Source: Magicicada septendecula (lineage: Eukaryota; Arthropoda; Insecta; Hemiptera; Cicadidae). From it: 64,000 nt of DNA. Of this stretch, positions 48,550-58,740 are shown piece by piece. The notes beneath the pieces were generated by a model. The model did no database searches, was not told the origin of the DNA, and worked only from the letters and a program-made list of their open reading frames with translations. The DNA lies in assembly GCA_034769895.1 (NCBI GenBank), contig CM068373.1, positions 439,871,080-439,935,079 of the forward strand, given 5' to 3'. Position 1 is the stretch's first letter. Every line of letters begins with the position of its first letter. The position numbers and the translations under genes were made by a program.

Positions 48550-49047
48550 AGATGTCAATATTTACAAAGTAGGCTCTATTTTCGGCTTGTATCTTTCTTT
48601 TATACTCATACTACTCATCCTAATGTTATTATCATTTGATACCAAGGCACCTAGATAACTAAAGCAGGACGCTCCTTTGAAACATTTTCCATTCACACTG
48701 AAATCTCTAGGAGATCTTCTGGTCTCTGAGTTAGACATTGCCATGTATTTTATCTTGTTTTCATCTACCACAAGACCAATTTTCATTGATTCTGCTTCCA
48801 TTAATGTATACATGTCTTTGAGGCTATCAGCGTTTCTTGCTACTATTGCAATCTAATCTGCATATGCACATATTTGAGATTTCTTGAATATTGTGCCCCT
48901 TTTGTCGATTTTATTTACTGCACTATGAAGAGCTATGTTGAACAGAATCGCAGAGAGGCCAACTCCTTGGTTCACACCGTTGTTAAAGTTAAAACTTGCA
49001 TCCATTTTGTTATATATCTTTACCTTTGGTTTTGTGTCCTTCAGAGA
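48550..49047 (-). pseudogene. LINE reverse transcriptase fragment (RTE-like), broken YADD
   Basis: The minus strand reads FNNGVNQGVGLSAILFNIAL (family GV.QGD.LS..LFN), then ICAYAD, a TAG stop in place of the second catalytic Asp codon, and IAIVARN. A second stretch has IGLVVDENKIKYMAMS and FSYLGALVSNDN, the region after the YADD box. The frame is otherwise mostly readable. Its upstream end is cut at 49,048 by a sequence that looks like a hAT terminus. Confidence 0.75.
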
Positions 49048-49180
49048 CAGGCTAGGGGTGGCCAAGGGGGCAGCCGCCCCGGGCGGCATAGCCAGGAGGG
49101 TGGCAAAGTGAGCATAGACTTGAAAAAATTCTTCTCCCGTTTGTCGTCATCACTAATCCGTCAGTTCTTGCTCTGAGAGA
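49048..49180 (+). mobile_element. hAT-like terminus (partial element)
   Basis: CAGGCTAGGGGTGGCCAAGG followed by a GC-rich GCCGCCCCGGGCGGC palindrome has the look of a hAT end, and it abruptly replaces the RT fragment. The other terminus and a TSD of TTCAGAGA were not found, so this is a low-confidence partial element. Confidence 0.3.
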
Positions 49181-49383
49181 TTCCGTAAGCTGGAGACGTC
49201 TTCCATTCGCACGTCTATTTGTTTCAGCAAGTATTCTTTCCGATAATGATTTCCCAGATTTTCAGAATATAGTGTAAAGTACATTAAATGCTATAATCCG
49301 CGAGTTTATATTTAATGACTTCACAAAAATATCCACTGTCTGACGTACAATCTGTTGATATGAAATTATCTAAACCGTCTGTG

Positions 49384-49440
49384 CTCTGAAAATATAGACG
49401 GTTGGGTTGCTGTTGCTCAACCCGAAACGCGGTATGCCAT
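49384..49440 (+). ncRNA. Decayed hammerhead-like sequence
   Basis: CTGA, an interrupting AAATATA, then GAC, a strong stem (GGTTGGGTTGC/GCTCAACCC) and CCGAAACGCGG. The stem and GAAAC box are hammerhead-like, but the CTGANGA box is disrupted, so activity is not expected. Confidence 0.3.
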
Positions 49441-49740
49441 GATGAGGTTATCACGTAGTCATATACAATTCCTGCCGGCTGGATATCTCTTCTTCCGTTA
49501 TACTAAATTCACGCATCACGATTAAAATTTGTTTTATATATTTTTTATGAATAAATCTTCTATAGGGCCAAGTATTTCTTTAATTATTTTATCAAACGCA
49601 CTTGTTGGTTGTATGCATATTTTTATTATACAGGGTGACCACGAGGAATAGGGCGTTTTTAAAAAAAATTATACTCGGTTAATGTTGAAGTGAAAATTAT
49701 TTATTGACATAAAAATGTAGTACAATGTATGCCATTGAAG

Positions 49741-50583
49741 TTATGTTTGGAAAATAATGTCTGAGAGGTGTTTACCTTCTTCATCGATGCACTCTTCCAC
49801 TCTGCCTTTGAAGTTCTCCCACGCTCTTTCCAATGTTTGCTGATCAATCAGTTGGATCTCACGTCGAATCGCATCTTTAAGTTCCTCTAATGTGCGAGGT
49901 TTGGCCGCATAAACACGAGATTTTAAGTAACCCCAGAGGAAGAAATCACACATACTGAGGTCTGGAGAACGCGGAGGCCAAGGCACATCTCCATACCGGG
50001 AAATGAGACGACTGGGGAAGGTACGCCGAAGCAAGTCCATAGATATTCTTGCAGTATGGGCTGTTGCACCATCTTGTTGGAACCAAATGTCATTCGTGTT
50101 TAGTCTCCTCCTCCTCCTACGCAACTCTCTTAGGAAAAAGTTTCTGACCATTTCAGTGTACCGGTCAGAATTTACTGTCACTGTACGCACACCATCCTCG
50201 AAAAAATAGGGACCGATGACACAGCGGCGCGATATCGCACACCACACTGTGACTCGTGGTGAGTGCAGAGGGCGTTCGTGGAGCTGTCTGGGAATTGTCT
50301 CTGCCCAGTACCGACAGTTCTGCTTGTTAACTTCCCCGCTCAAATGAAAGTGAGCCTCATCTGACATGAAAGTTACGACATCGTTGTTTTCTTCAATCAG
50401 TTGCAGCATCTGTACAGCGAAATCTTTTTGACGCTTTTCGTAGTCCGCTTCATTCAATTTCTGCACGAACATGATTTTGAATGGGTGAAACTGTAACTGA
50501 AACTTTAAAATTTTCCTGACCGATTCACGTCCCATGCGAAAAGCAAACGAGTGCCGACGAGCAGATCGACGTGGACTCTGTAA
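49741..50583 (-). pseudogene. DD41D mariner transposase, catalytic domain
   Basis: About 280 codons downstream of the insertion point. It begins QSPRRSARRHSFAFRMGRES (second helix-turn-helix), then MSDEAHFHL (first Asp), QQDGATAHTA (second Asp) and WPPRSPDLSMCDFFLWGYL (third Asp in MCD). Counting gives 41 residues between second and third Asp, the DD41D signature. The frame is open to its stop at 49,741. It was separated from its N-terminal part (53,044-53,301) by the Harbinger insertion; the two halves are in the same frame. Confidence 0.9.
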
Positions 50584-50732
50584 GGCCAGGCGCCCACAGA
50601 GGTGGCAAAATACAAAGTGGCGGCGACGTGGCAGTGGTGACCGGCGGACGGGTGGCGACAATTTTAAAGCGACGTGGCGGTGACGCGTCTTAACGCCAAC
50701 AGGGTAGGCGGTTGCTGTCACATCAGTCGTAA

Positions 50733-51250
50733 ATGTCGTCCTCCGATGACGAAGATGTTTTAGCGCTTGTCCATTTGGCAAATGTAAATATTTTAAACAA
50801 AGCAGTTCATAAAAGAAGGCGATTTTGGATACATCCATATTGGCGGAAGAAGAAAGATTGCGGTGCGTTTAATGTGTTTAAGGACTTGAACTTGTACGAT
50901 GAGAAGTTCAAATCATTTTATAGAATGAAGAGGGAAACATTGAGTGTTTTAGTAGAAAGGTACGTCCAGAAATTAGTAAAATGGATACGAACTGGAGACT
51001 TTCTATAACGCCTGAAGAACGTATTTTAATTATTTTAATTGCATTAAGTTGTCAGGAATCGATAACAAATAACATTAATGTTGTACCTGAAGTGGACACA
51101 TTTTCAGTTATTTCTAATGCTTACTCAAAAACTACCACAAAATTTACCATCAACATTATCGACATAAAGTATTTAACAGCACACACATTTTTTTATATCG
51201 TTTCAAATACTGAACTATGTTTTAGTACTGTGCGTTTTATATTTTAGTGC
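50733..51250 (+). pseudogene. Harbinger transposase, N-terminal remnant
   Basis: From ATG at 50,733 the frame reads RRRFWIHPYW, FKDLNLYDEKFKSFYRMKRETL and then, after a one-base shift at an A run near 50,980, MDTNWRLSITPEERILIILIALSC. This is the conserved N-terminal region of PIF/Harbinger (DDE_4) transposases: RRFW.HP..., FRM, DTN.R..I...ER. Similarity ends near 51,080, before any catalytic Asp, consistent with an internal deletion. Confidence 0.75.
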
Positions 51251-51379
51251 CAATGATTCACGGAAGTACTAATAACTATTTATTTGAACGGTAGTAAACC
51301 ACAATTCAATGCGTCCGTTTCAGGAATGAAAGTGCATAATACTCATAACAAGATAATTAATAAAATTTAACGTTACAGA

Positions 51380-51570
51380 AAGATAACTATAAGAACACTG
51401 TACTTAAAGTGGACGCAATTCACGAGGATGGCCTCGTATCATCAGCACTTTTTATACCGTTTGTGGTACCAAAAGCTGCATGTGGTGTGTGGTTCCAAAC
51501 GGTAGCAAGTGTTGATGATACGAAACCATCCTTGGAAACGCATCCCCTCAAAGTACAGTGTTTGTAAATT
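51380..51570. repeat. Imperfect inverted repeat inside the Harbinger element
   Basis: Approximate arms 51,388-51,475 and 51,478-51,567 share, inverted, GTATCATCA/TGATGATAC, CCGTTTGTGG-like and CACTGTACTT/AAGTACAGTG blocks. The copies are diverged by about one in five bases. It lies where the deleted transposase core would have been. Confidence 0.65.
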
Positions 51571-51724
51571 TATCACTGTGTAAGTTAAATCTTATTAATT
51601 ATTTCGTTATAAATTAGTCATTTCAAGATGTGGGATGGAACAAGAATACATAGGTACACACAATTATTATAATTTTGATAGAAGAAAATACGAAAAATTG
51701 TTTACGGTACAGCCTACAGATTGT

Positions 51725-52765
51725 TCAAAATAAATTGCAGAACATGTTCACATGAAGAATATTTTTAAATGCTTTAAGTTTGTATGCAACACATTCTTGT
51801 AATATCCAACCATCATTTAAGGTACGCAATGCATCAGTAAGTGTTACATTTCCTTGCTCAGTAGTAATATGGAGTGTGCGATGAGTGACTGTATTAACCG
51901 GTTGATATTGTTTGTAACCGGAAGCATGCGAAGTTGACGAACCTGGCGGGAAGTCTTCATATGAAACATTTGCTGGTGATTTTTCACCTAATATATTTCC
52001 CGCCATAGTTGACGAACCAGGCGGGAAGTCTTCACATGAAACATTTGCTGGTGGTTTTTCACCTAATATGTTTCCTGCCATAGTTAAAATTCCGATTTTG
52101 AAACGTCGCTTTTGCTCCTCCGTTATTTTTCTCATATTCGGTAATACGCTCATTAAAAATGAATAGTCTGCATCATCATATTTTCACACTGTCTGTTTTT
52201 GCGGAAAAATTTTCCACTGCTGATCTGTTGACGTTTTGTAGCGGCAGTTTTTTGGGAGTTGCGAAAAGGCACGATTTATTTGTTTTGAACGGCGTTCTTC
52301 TTCTTCCTCTTCTTTTTCTACCTGATGAAATGGTGCTACAGATTGACGTTCCATTTGAATCTGGGGAGGATCCTCATCTTTAAAAGATTCCGTTTCGTGT
52401 AAGATCTCTTCACTCACTCTTTCGTCGTTTGCCTGACTTACGTTACTTTTCGTTTGGCGGGATTTTATAAATGGCTCAAGAAAACCCATAAATTCGGCCA
52501 ACTTGTATCGCTTCTTATTTACAGTACCTGACGGCGTATATTCTCGTAGGTGTTTTATGTATCTTCCTCGCAGGTTTTTCCACTTTATCTTGCAATCAGG
52601 CACTGCAATGAATCTACCATTCTCCTTGATTTCATTTGCTATTGCAATCCAAGCTTGATCTTGGGCTCTGGTACGGTGGTAATCCGGCGAGGTGTGGTCA
52701 TATAAGCACGGATGCTGCTCAACGAGTTGCATAAAATTAATATTGAAATCCTGGTCGTCGCACAT
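51725..52765 (-). pseudogene. MADF-BESS DNA-binding protein of the Harbinger element
   Basis: From ATG at 52,765: MADF domain in about the first 95 residues (FMQLVEQHPCLYDHTSPDYH ... WKNLRGRYIKHL). An acidic/basic linker follows, then a TGA at 52,184-52,186. Reading the same frame past it gives DADYSFLMSVLPNMRKI...QKRRFKI, a BESS motif. The tail holds two copies of a 25-residue unit (TMAGNILGEK...EDFPPGSS). Harbinger elements encode such Myb/MADF-like partners that carry the transposase to DNA. The single in-frame TGA is the only visible lesion. Confidence 0.85.
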
Positions 52766-53043
52766 GATTACACTTTATTGTTATTTATGATTATAATTAT
52801 TTATAATCATATATTAATATGTGAGTATTAATTCTCAGTCTGTTTTGCGAATCACTCTGAAAACACAGTACAGAAACGGACGTGGCGAAAATAGAACACG
52901 ATGTAATCGAGTGGCGGAGACGTGGCGGATGTGAAGAGGCGCAGCCGCCACTTCTTTTGGCGTTAGTCTATTTACTAACCAATGTTATTTATCCCAGCGA
53001 CGTCTCGCCTCCGCCACGCCACGTCTGTGGGCGCCTCGCCTAA

Positions 53044-53301
53044 CAGCGCTGCTCTTACCCTTTCCACATTTTCTGGCGTCCTTACTGTCCGAGCAGACCC
53101 AGATGGTTTTATTTTCATCAACGATCCTGTTCTTCTTAAGTTGTCGACCCATCTCAAAATCGTTTTTCGGTTGGGGACCGCACCGTGTCGCTCAATATTG
53201 AAATGACGCCGGAAAAGACGTTGGGTTGCTGTCACTGACTCACCGGTTTTCACAAAACTATCGTACGCAAATACACGGTGTTGCAACGCCCACTGCTCCA
53301 C
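53044..53301 (-). pseudogene. DD41D mariner transposase, N-terminal part
   Basis: About 86 codons containing the first helix-turn-helix: VTATQRLFRRHFN, AVPNRKTILRWVDNL and GSARTVRTPENVERVRAALL, after which the Harbinger element begins at the duplicated TTA. The frame is open but starts with GTG, with a stop shortly upstream and no ATG, so the start codon seems lost. Beyond 53,044 the apparent reading frame enters the Harbinger end. Confidence 0.85.
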
Positions 53302-53405
53302 TGTGACTGAAACGGCAGCTCAAGGCCGTCAACTCAGTCTCCCTCCCACCAACCACTGTCGAGTACAGTCCCAATCAAAAACGCCCTATTCCTCGTGGTC
53401 ACCTA

Positions 53406-53743
53406 TCTATGTATGGCAACTATCTCGTTTTATTCCAAGTTAAATCTTCATTACTTCAAAAATCTTCATAAAATTGGTTATTTCAATGGCCACTATAGTG
53501 TCAACATTTCGGTCAGCTTTGTCTGCTTTTGAAATTGAACAGAGTTATTTAAATATTCTGAGCCGTCCGTTATCCATTATGTATTTACTTTGTCTTCTAT
53601 TATGTCCAGTATTCCGGTTTGCATAATTCCGTCTACTATTCTGCACAAGTTTTATATTTTATTGTTGCTATTCAGGCTTTAGCTAATATTGTTTTAATTA
53701 CAAAGAGCAAATTCGGTTTTAAGACATTAGTGAATGTAAATAT
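53406..53743. other. Spacer between mariner and hAT elements
   Basis: AT-rich, no recognisable feature. Confidence 0.5.
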
Positions 53744-53751
53744 ATAAATTT

Positions 53752-56700
53752 CAGGGGCGTATATTCTAGGCTAGCTGCGAAGCCCAATGATTAAAGCACA
53801 AAAAAATCTATTAGGAATTTCCATAAAATTGTTCATTTTATCGAAGTCACACGTGTTTCCCTCACGTGTTTACTTCTGTTTCGTAGTAGCGTAATTACTA
53901 TTTACAGACAATACAACTTCGCATATAACGGCGCCTGAATCGCTGAAACTTGCTTTACTCAGGCTTCGCAAGTTTTGCGAAGCCTTTCCTCGTCACGATT
54001 CAATGGCGTTGCTATGACAACGCTGAGGGACTTGGTGGGGGCAATGATGTTCCCTATTCAGCGGCCCTGTCGTAGGCTAGGCTTCGCTCCTTGGAGAGCT
54101 AGCCAACAGTGTGAGACAGTAGGCCGTGTGGCACGCAAAGCAGTGGTTCATTTTAAAATTAGTTATAATTTTGTGAATGATATTTTGTGCTGTGCGGTTT
54201 GAATAATAAATTAAGATGAGTGATATAGTTAATAAACTATTGACAAAGACACAATTTGCTCAGCTTCCGTATGAGGATAAGCTTCAAATTGTAAAGATAG
54301 GTAGGCCTCAGCCATCCCTTCTAGAACTTAAAAGTGAACATAAAGAAAAGAACAGAGTGTATACTAGATGTTTTAGTGAGGCCAACTACAAAAAATTCCC
54401 TTGGTTAACTGGATCGAGTACAACTAATAAATTGTACTGCTGGGCGTGTTTGCTTTTTTGCACCGATACAAGTCCTTGGAATAAGACAGGATTTAATAAT
54501 TTAAATTATTTGCTAACGGCTTGTGATAAACATCAAAAATCACTTAGTCATATACGAGCATTCAATACGTTACAGACATTCGGTTTTCAAAGAATCGATC
54601 ATTCCCTTAATTTACAGAAAAAGATTGCCGACAGTCTACATAATGAAAAAGTAAAGGAAAATAGAATTATTTTAAGAAGACTGATTGACGCAGTAACATT
54701 CCTAGGGAAGCAAGAATGTCCATTTAGGGGCCACAATGAGTCTAGCGATTCAACAAATAAAGCCATGTACATAGAACTTTTGGAATTTTTATCAACGTAT
54801 GAGCAAACAATAGCAAACCATTTAAAAACCGCAACAATTTTTAGAGGAACGTCACCGGTAACACAAAATGATTTAATTGACGCAGTAGGTAGCGTAATTA
54901 CAGACAAAATCAAATCGGAAATATCTAATGCAACATTCGTTGCAATATTACTAGACGAGACAACTGACGTAACCAATAAAAGTCAATTATCAACAGTTTT
55001 ACGATTTGTCGATAATGAAGGAAACTGTCAGGAACGATTTTTGCACTTCACTGATGTCAGTTTAGATCGAACTGCACAAGGATTGTTCCAACATGTCACC
55101 AAGGTTGTGGATGATTTAGAATGTTCAAAAAAACTAATAGCCCAAACTTTCGATGGAGCAGCTGTTACGGCCGGCCATGTGTCTGGACTTCAAACCTTGG
55201 TGAAAAATACGTACCCATCAGCAACTTTTATTCATTGCTGTAGTCACAGGCTGAATTTGGTTTTGTCAAAGTCTACAAATTTTGTAGCAGAATGTAAACG
55301 GTTTTTCATCACTTTATCAGGAATACCTAGCTTTTTTCACATTCTACAGTCCGCACAACTGCTCTAAAAAACATTATGGAGAAGAAACTACCAAGAGTGG
55401 CACCAACAAGGTGGAATTTCTCATCAAGGCTTGTAAATACTGTCAAAGAATATAGAAGGCCTCTTATCATGTTCTTTTCATCAATAGAAGATGAACCCGG
55501 TGACTGGACAGGTGAAGAAGTGAATACTGCTTCAGGCTTTGTTTGTTTTTTACATAAATTCGACACTAGATTTCTTCTTCTTAGTTTCAGCAAAATATTT
55601 GCAATTTCTGATGTTCTTTTTGACATAATGCAAAAAAAATGTTTGAACATTTCTTACTGCATGAACAAAGTCAATGAATTCTATGATACTCTGCAGAAAA
55701 TTAGAGATGAGGATTTTGATCTTGTATGGACAGAAGCTACAAGTAATTCTGAATATGAAGATAATGAAGATAAAGAATATGAACCAAGACACAAAAGACA
55801 GAGAAATGATGACCGTTCCAAATGGCAGCGTATTTTTAACGAAATTCTGGACACAGTGATGTCCCAGATAAAATTCAGGTTTGAGTCCCAAAAGGATCTT
55901 AAATTCGTGTCTTTATTGGATTCAAACAATTTTGATACATTTTGTAAAAGTTTTCCACAAAATCTGATGACAGAACTTAAAGAACCATATAGTTCATACT
56001 TTGACATTGTTCGCCTCAAAAATGAACTAAATGTGCTTTATACTCTAGATGAGTATAAGAAAAAATCAGAGAATGAGATTACTATTTATATGAAACTCAA
56101 TAATTTGGACATAGTGTTTAGTGAAGTGTGCAAACTAGCAGAATTAACATTGACATTTCCATCTACAACTGCAACTGTTGAAAGAAGTTTCTCCGCTCTA
56201 AAGAGGATTAAGACTTACCTCAGAGCCACACAAGGACAAGTCCGGTTAAGCAACTTGGCTGTTATATCTATTGAGAAAAACATTCTTCTTAATATGAAAA
56301 AGTGGTCAGAAGAAACATTTTATGAAAGTGTAATCCTGAAATTCACACAAAAGGAGAGAAGAATGGAGTTCTTGTTCAAATAAGTCTACACAGAGCCGTC
56401 GTCGAAGTAAGTCAAACTTTCTTCAGTATAATTATATATTATTTCCTCATGATGTAATGATATAGTTCTTGCTTTCTGTAATCTTTTGTTTGTTTCACTA
56501 CCGCCGTCCGGCCCTAGTGGCTTCTGCGGAACAAATGTATGCTATAAACAAATAAATGAAGTACTGAAGTTCTTTGCTTGCTTTTGTCTTTCTAATGATG
56601 CCATTTCATAATTATTGTTGAAGTATCAGTCATTATTATATAAGTTAGAATGCATTGGTGTCACAACAACACATCACTTCAAAAAGCTTGAAAAATGAAC

Positions 56701-56778
56701 GAGGGGGACCCCCTCCAGTGCATTTTCTTCAATTCTAAGGTGAGTTAGCCCAGGTCTCGAACTCAGCATACGCCACTG
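53752..56778 (+). mobile_element. Nearly intact hAT transposon (3,027 bp) with perfect 8-bp TSD
   Basis: ATAAATTT flanks both ends (53,744-53,751 and 56,779-56,786). The termini read CAGGGGCGTAT and CAGTGGCGTAT inwards, a match at 10 of 11. The single transposase gene is broken only by one frameshift. The perfect TSD and nearly complete ORF point to recent activity. Confidence 0.95.
54216..56383 (+). pseudogene. hAT transposase (ZMYM1-like), one frameshift
   Basis: From ATG at 54,216: TTF-type zinc finger (FPWLTG, LYCWACLLF, then H..SLSHI), the RNase-H-like core with LLDETTDVTNK (first Asp), TFDGAAVTAGHVSG (second Asp) and CCSHRLNLVL, then a stop at 55,365. From about 55,337 the next frame is open and continues PTRWNFSSRL, a Glu/Asp-rich insert, and the C-terminal dimerisation domain (TATVERSFSALKRIKTYLR ... 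RLSNLAVISIEKN), ending at 56,383. The break lies in a run of six T (55,332-55,337), where one more T would restore the frame. Total length would be about 720 residues. It is the counterpart of the older copy at 8.5-11.1 kb. Confidence 0.93.
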
Positions 56779-56786
56779 ATAAATTT

Positions 56787-57525
56787 GTTTACATCTTCAT
56801 GTATCCTGTCTTGACTGATATTGGCTGAACCCGATTTCTTGTCTGAATTATAACTGCGATGATCGGTTATCATGACTTGTGTCTTAAAGTGATTCAAGTT
56901 CAGAAACTGTAATCTCGACCACAGTTGTCTGATCTTAACATTATTTCTACTCTTTTTTTAATTTCAGAGCTGTCAGACCTCAGATTACAACCTACATTGT
57001 TAATTATCCTCTCTCCAATTTAAATCCACGCTCGCAATCATTAATAACATTTTTCGTTACATACTCCCTATCTGCTGGATGGATTTTTGGGTTCCTAACA
57101 AATATAAATAAATTAACAACAGTACTGTCAATTTTGTTTATTTTTTGTTTTTGAACTTCTAATTAAGAAACAAATAAATAAAAATAATTATGTTGTTTTA
57201 TTGATTATTCCACAAATAGTTGATAGTTTCGTCAAACTCTGATGGCGCCAGTATTCTCACAGTCTGAAACACAATAAAACGACATTTATGAAATAATATT
57301 TAGGAGACACATTCAGTGGAAAATTCAGAGTTATTCCACGAGTAAGATACAAAGAATTAATATTTTGATAACACACCCTTCAGTTTATTCAAATAGTTTA
57401 TTGTTTGATAGTATAGTATTGTACTGTTTAAAGTATTGATAAGTGAAGTACAAGTCCGGTGCTGTTATTTTTCGTCACATCCGGAAACCGAAGTGGTGGA
57501 GTGTAGACGTTGACGAGTCTGATCT
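56787..57525. other. Unassigned AT-rich stretch
   Basis: No gene recognised; no terminal repeats seen. Confidence 0.45.
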
Positions 57526-57530
57526 CTCTC

Positions 57531-57634
57531 GTTAAGCGCTTTTGAACAATTCAGCTTATCACATGGTTTGGTTTTCAATACGATATAATGATTTTGATGA
57601 TGATTATTAATTAAATTGTTCAAAAGCGCTTAAC
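57531..57634. repeat. Inverted repeat with 21-bp perfect arms
   Basis: GTTAAGCGCTTTTGAACAAT plus one T at 57,531-57,551 is repeated inverted at 57,614-57,634 around a 62-nt AT-rich loop. It could be a tiny MITE or a PLE-associated palindrome; no TSD was found. Confidence 0.85.
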
Positions 57635-57918
57635 AGGAGTCACTGGACTAGTGGAGAGCATTAGTTGTACAAAAAAAAAAAGAAATTTGAAACAGTAAAC
57701 GTTTTCTTACACTTATATTAATTATATACACAACATCCGCTAGGCGTTCGTGTTCCTGTGTGCAATCTTTAATTTGCCACCCCATGGCTGTCTCCTGTCT
57801 CAATGTTTCCAAGCCACAGTCGATCTTAAATAGCATTTTAAGTGTGATCTTTTGCCAGCTGCAGCTGATATCGGTAATACAAATGATATTCTTAACGCTA
57901 TTGCGGTGTATTTGGGAA

Positions 57919-57943
57919 TGTCGTCGTCGTCGTCGTCGTCGTC
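57919..57943. repeat. (GTC)n microsatellite
   Basis: About eight consecutive GTC/TCG triplets. Confidence 0.9.
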
Positions 57944-57959
57944 ATCCTTTACGGCTTAC

Positions 57960-58165
57960 ACTTTATATATTTTATATAATATTGAAACTTCCTCTTGTGA
58001 AACTTACTTGTCTTTTTCGTCGAACGCGTTTCGGCGTCGTATTCGCCTTCGTCAGCTTAGAAACAGACTGCCAGTACTTAGTAACGGTTGTTGCTTGGAA
58101 GATATAGGGGGGGTGGTGTGTAGAGGAAGGGGATTGGCGCGGGGATCCAAATTATTTACGGCTTA
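57960..58165 (-). ncRNA. Hammerhead-like core with PLE tail, family 1 copy B
   Basis: On the minus strand CTGACGA (58,049-58,055), stem II AGGCG/CGCC and GAAAC (58,028-58,032) form a good hammerhead core. The flanks on both sides match 4,845-5,005 closely (GGGGTGGTGTGTAGAGGAAG and the following GGCGCGGGGATCC), so this is a second, shorter copy of the same PLE 3' end. It lacks most of the coding part. Confidence 0.65.
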
Positions 58166-58169
58166 GGCT

Positions 58170-58330
58170 AGTAGCCTGTTCCAGTCTCAATGGAAGTCAT
58201 CCAACCATCATTTACGGGGTCTTACCACACTTCTCTTCCCCCTTGCATGGATAATGTTCAAGAGCTCTTCTTGCAAATCTAGTTGGATCCATTCTCTCTA
58301 CGTTTGCAAAGGTGGATTCTGTAGTGGAGT
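58170..58330 (-). pseudogene. LINE C-terminal fragment
   Basis: The minus strand reads VERMDPTRFARRALEHYPCK followed by EEKCGKTP and a frame change. This corresponds to the RM.P.R..RKALEY.P.GRR..GRP tail of LINE reverse transcriptases. Short and decayed. Confidence 0.45.
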
Positions 58331-58410
58331 GTAGTCCCTTTGTGTGTTCAATGTTTGTAGCTTCAAACAAAGATACATTGAACACACAAAGGCACTACAC
58401 TCCACTACAG
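58319..58410. repeat. Inverted repeat at the 5' end of a PLE fragment
   Basis: 35-bp arms (58,319-58,353 and 58,376-58,410) with one mismatch around a 22-nt loop. The right arm leads directly into the PLE reading frame, as with the inverted junction at 5.2 kb. Confidence 0.85.
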
Positions 58411-58429
58411 AACCCACCTTTGAAACCAC

Positions 58430-58702
58430 CTCATTGAAGCAAATCACACATACAAAAACATCGACAATAACATGGACATTCTACACGTACACACAATAGG
58501 CCGAAAAATAGACACTCTTGAACAACTGGAAATATACAAACACACAAAAACACATAAAAACGACATCCTAAACGAACAGACACAGTCCAAATCTCACTCA
58601 TTACTCGAACATATCACACGCAACACACACAATATCGATCTTTCAAAAGTCGATACCGTCGCCAACAACAAGACGGACAGTGCTCCCAGCGGCAGCCTCT
58701 GA
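58430..58702 (+). pseudogene. Penelope-like element C-terminal (GIY-YIG region) fragment
   Basis: The plus-strand frame reads NHTYKNIDNNMDILHV, then LEQLEIYKH and DILNEQTQ, ending at 58,702. It parallels NHSYTNID, EQYEIYKH and ILNDQ of the fragment at 4.9-5.3 kb but is clearly diverged, so it is a second PLE family. The reverse transcriptase is absent. A hammerhead-like core overlaps its stop codon region. Confidence 0.65.
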
Positions 58703-58740
58703 AGAAGCTTTTTAAAAGCGAAAACCGGTTCAGGATATAA
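58690..58740 (+). ncRNA. Hammerhead-like core, PLE family 2
   Basis: CTGAAGA (58,699-58,705), a stem II made of GCTTT/AAAGC, then GAAAAC (58,720-58,725) and CCGGTTCAG. It begins inside the last codons of the PLE frame, the normal position of the PLE pseudo-LTR hammerhead. GAAAA instead of GAAAC is tolerated only if stem III pairs elsewhere, which is unresolved. Confidence 0.55.

Larger units (their letters stand above)
50584..53040. mobile_element. PIF/Harbinger-type element (2,457 bp), internally deleted
   Basis: The ends, read inwards, are GGCCAGGCGCCCACAG and GGCGAGGCGCCCACAG. TAA (TTA on the other strand) is duplicated at 50,581-50,583 and 53,041-53,043, the TWA target of PIF/Harbinger elements. 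It carries the two divergent genes of this superfamily: a plus-strand transposase N-terminus and a minus-strand MADF-BESS protein. The catalytic DDE part of the transposase is missing, so the copy is non-autonomous. GTGGCGG-rich subterminal repeats occur at both ends. Confidence 0.92.
49631..53403 (-). mobile_element. DD41D mariner-like element with nested PIF/Harbinger insertion
   Basis: Terminal inverted repeats of 27 bp (49,634-49,660 and 53,377-53,403) share GGTGACCACGAGGAATAGGG and seven further bases. TA flanks both ends, but CAG between TA and the left repeat has no partner on the right. Excluding the 2,457-bp insert and one TTA, the element is about 1.31 kb, the usual mariner size. 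Its transposase runs on the minus strand. Confidence 0.93.
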
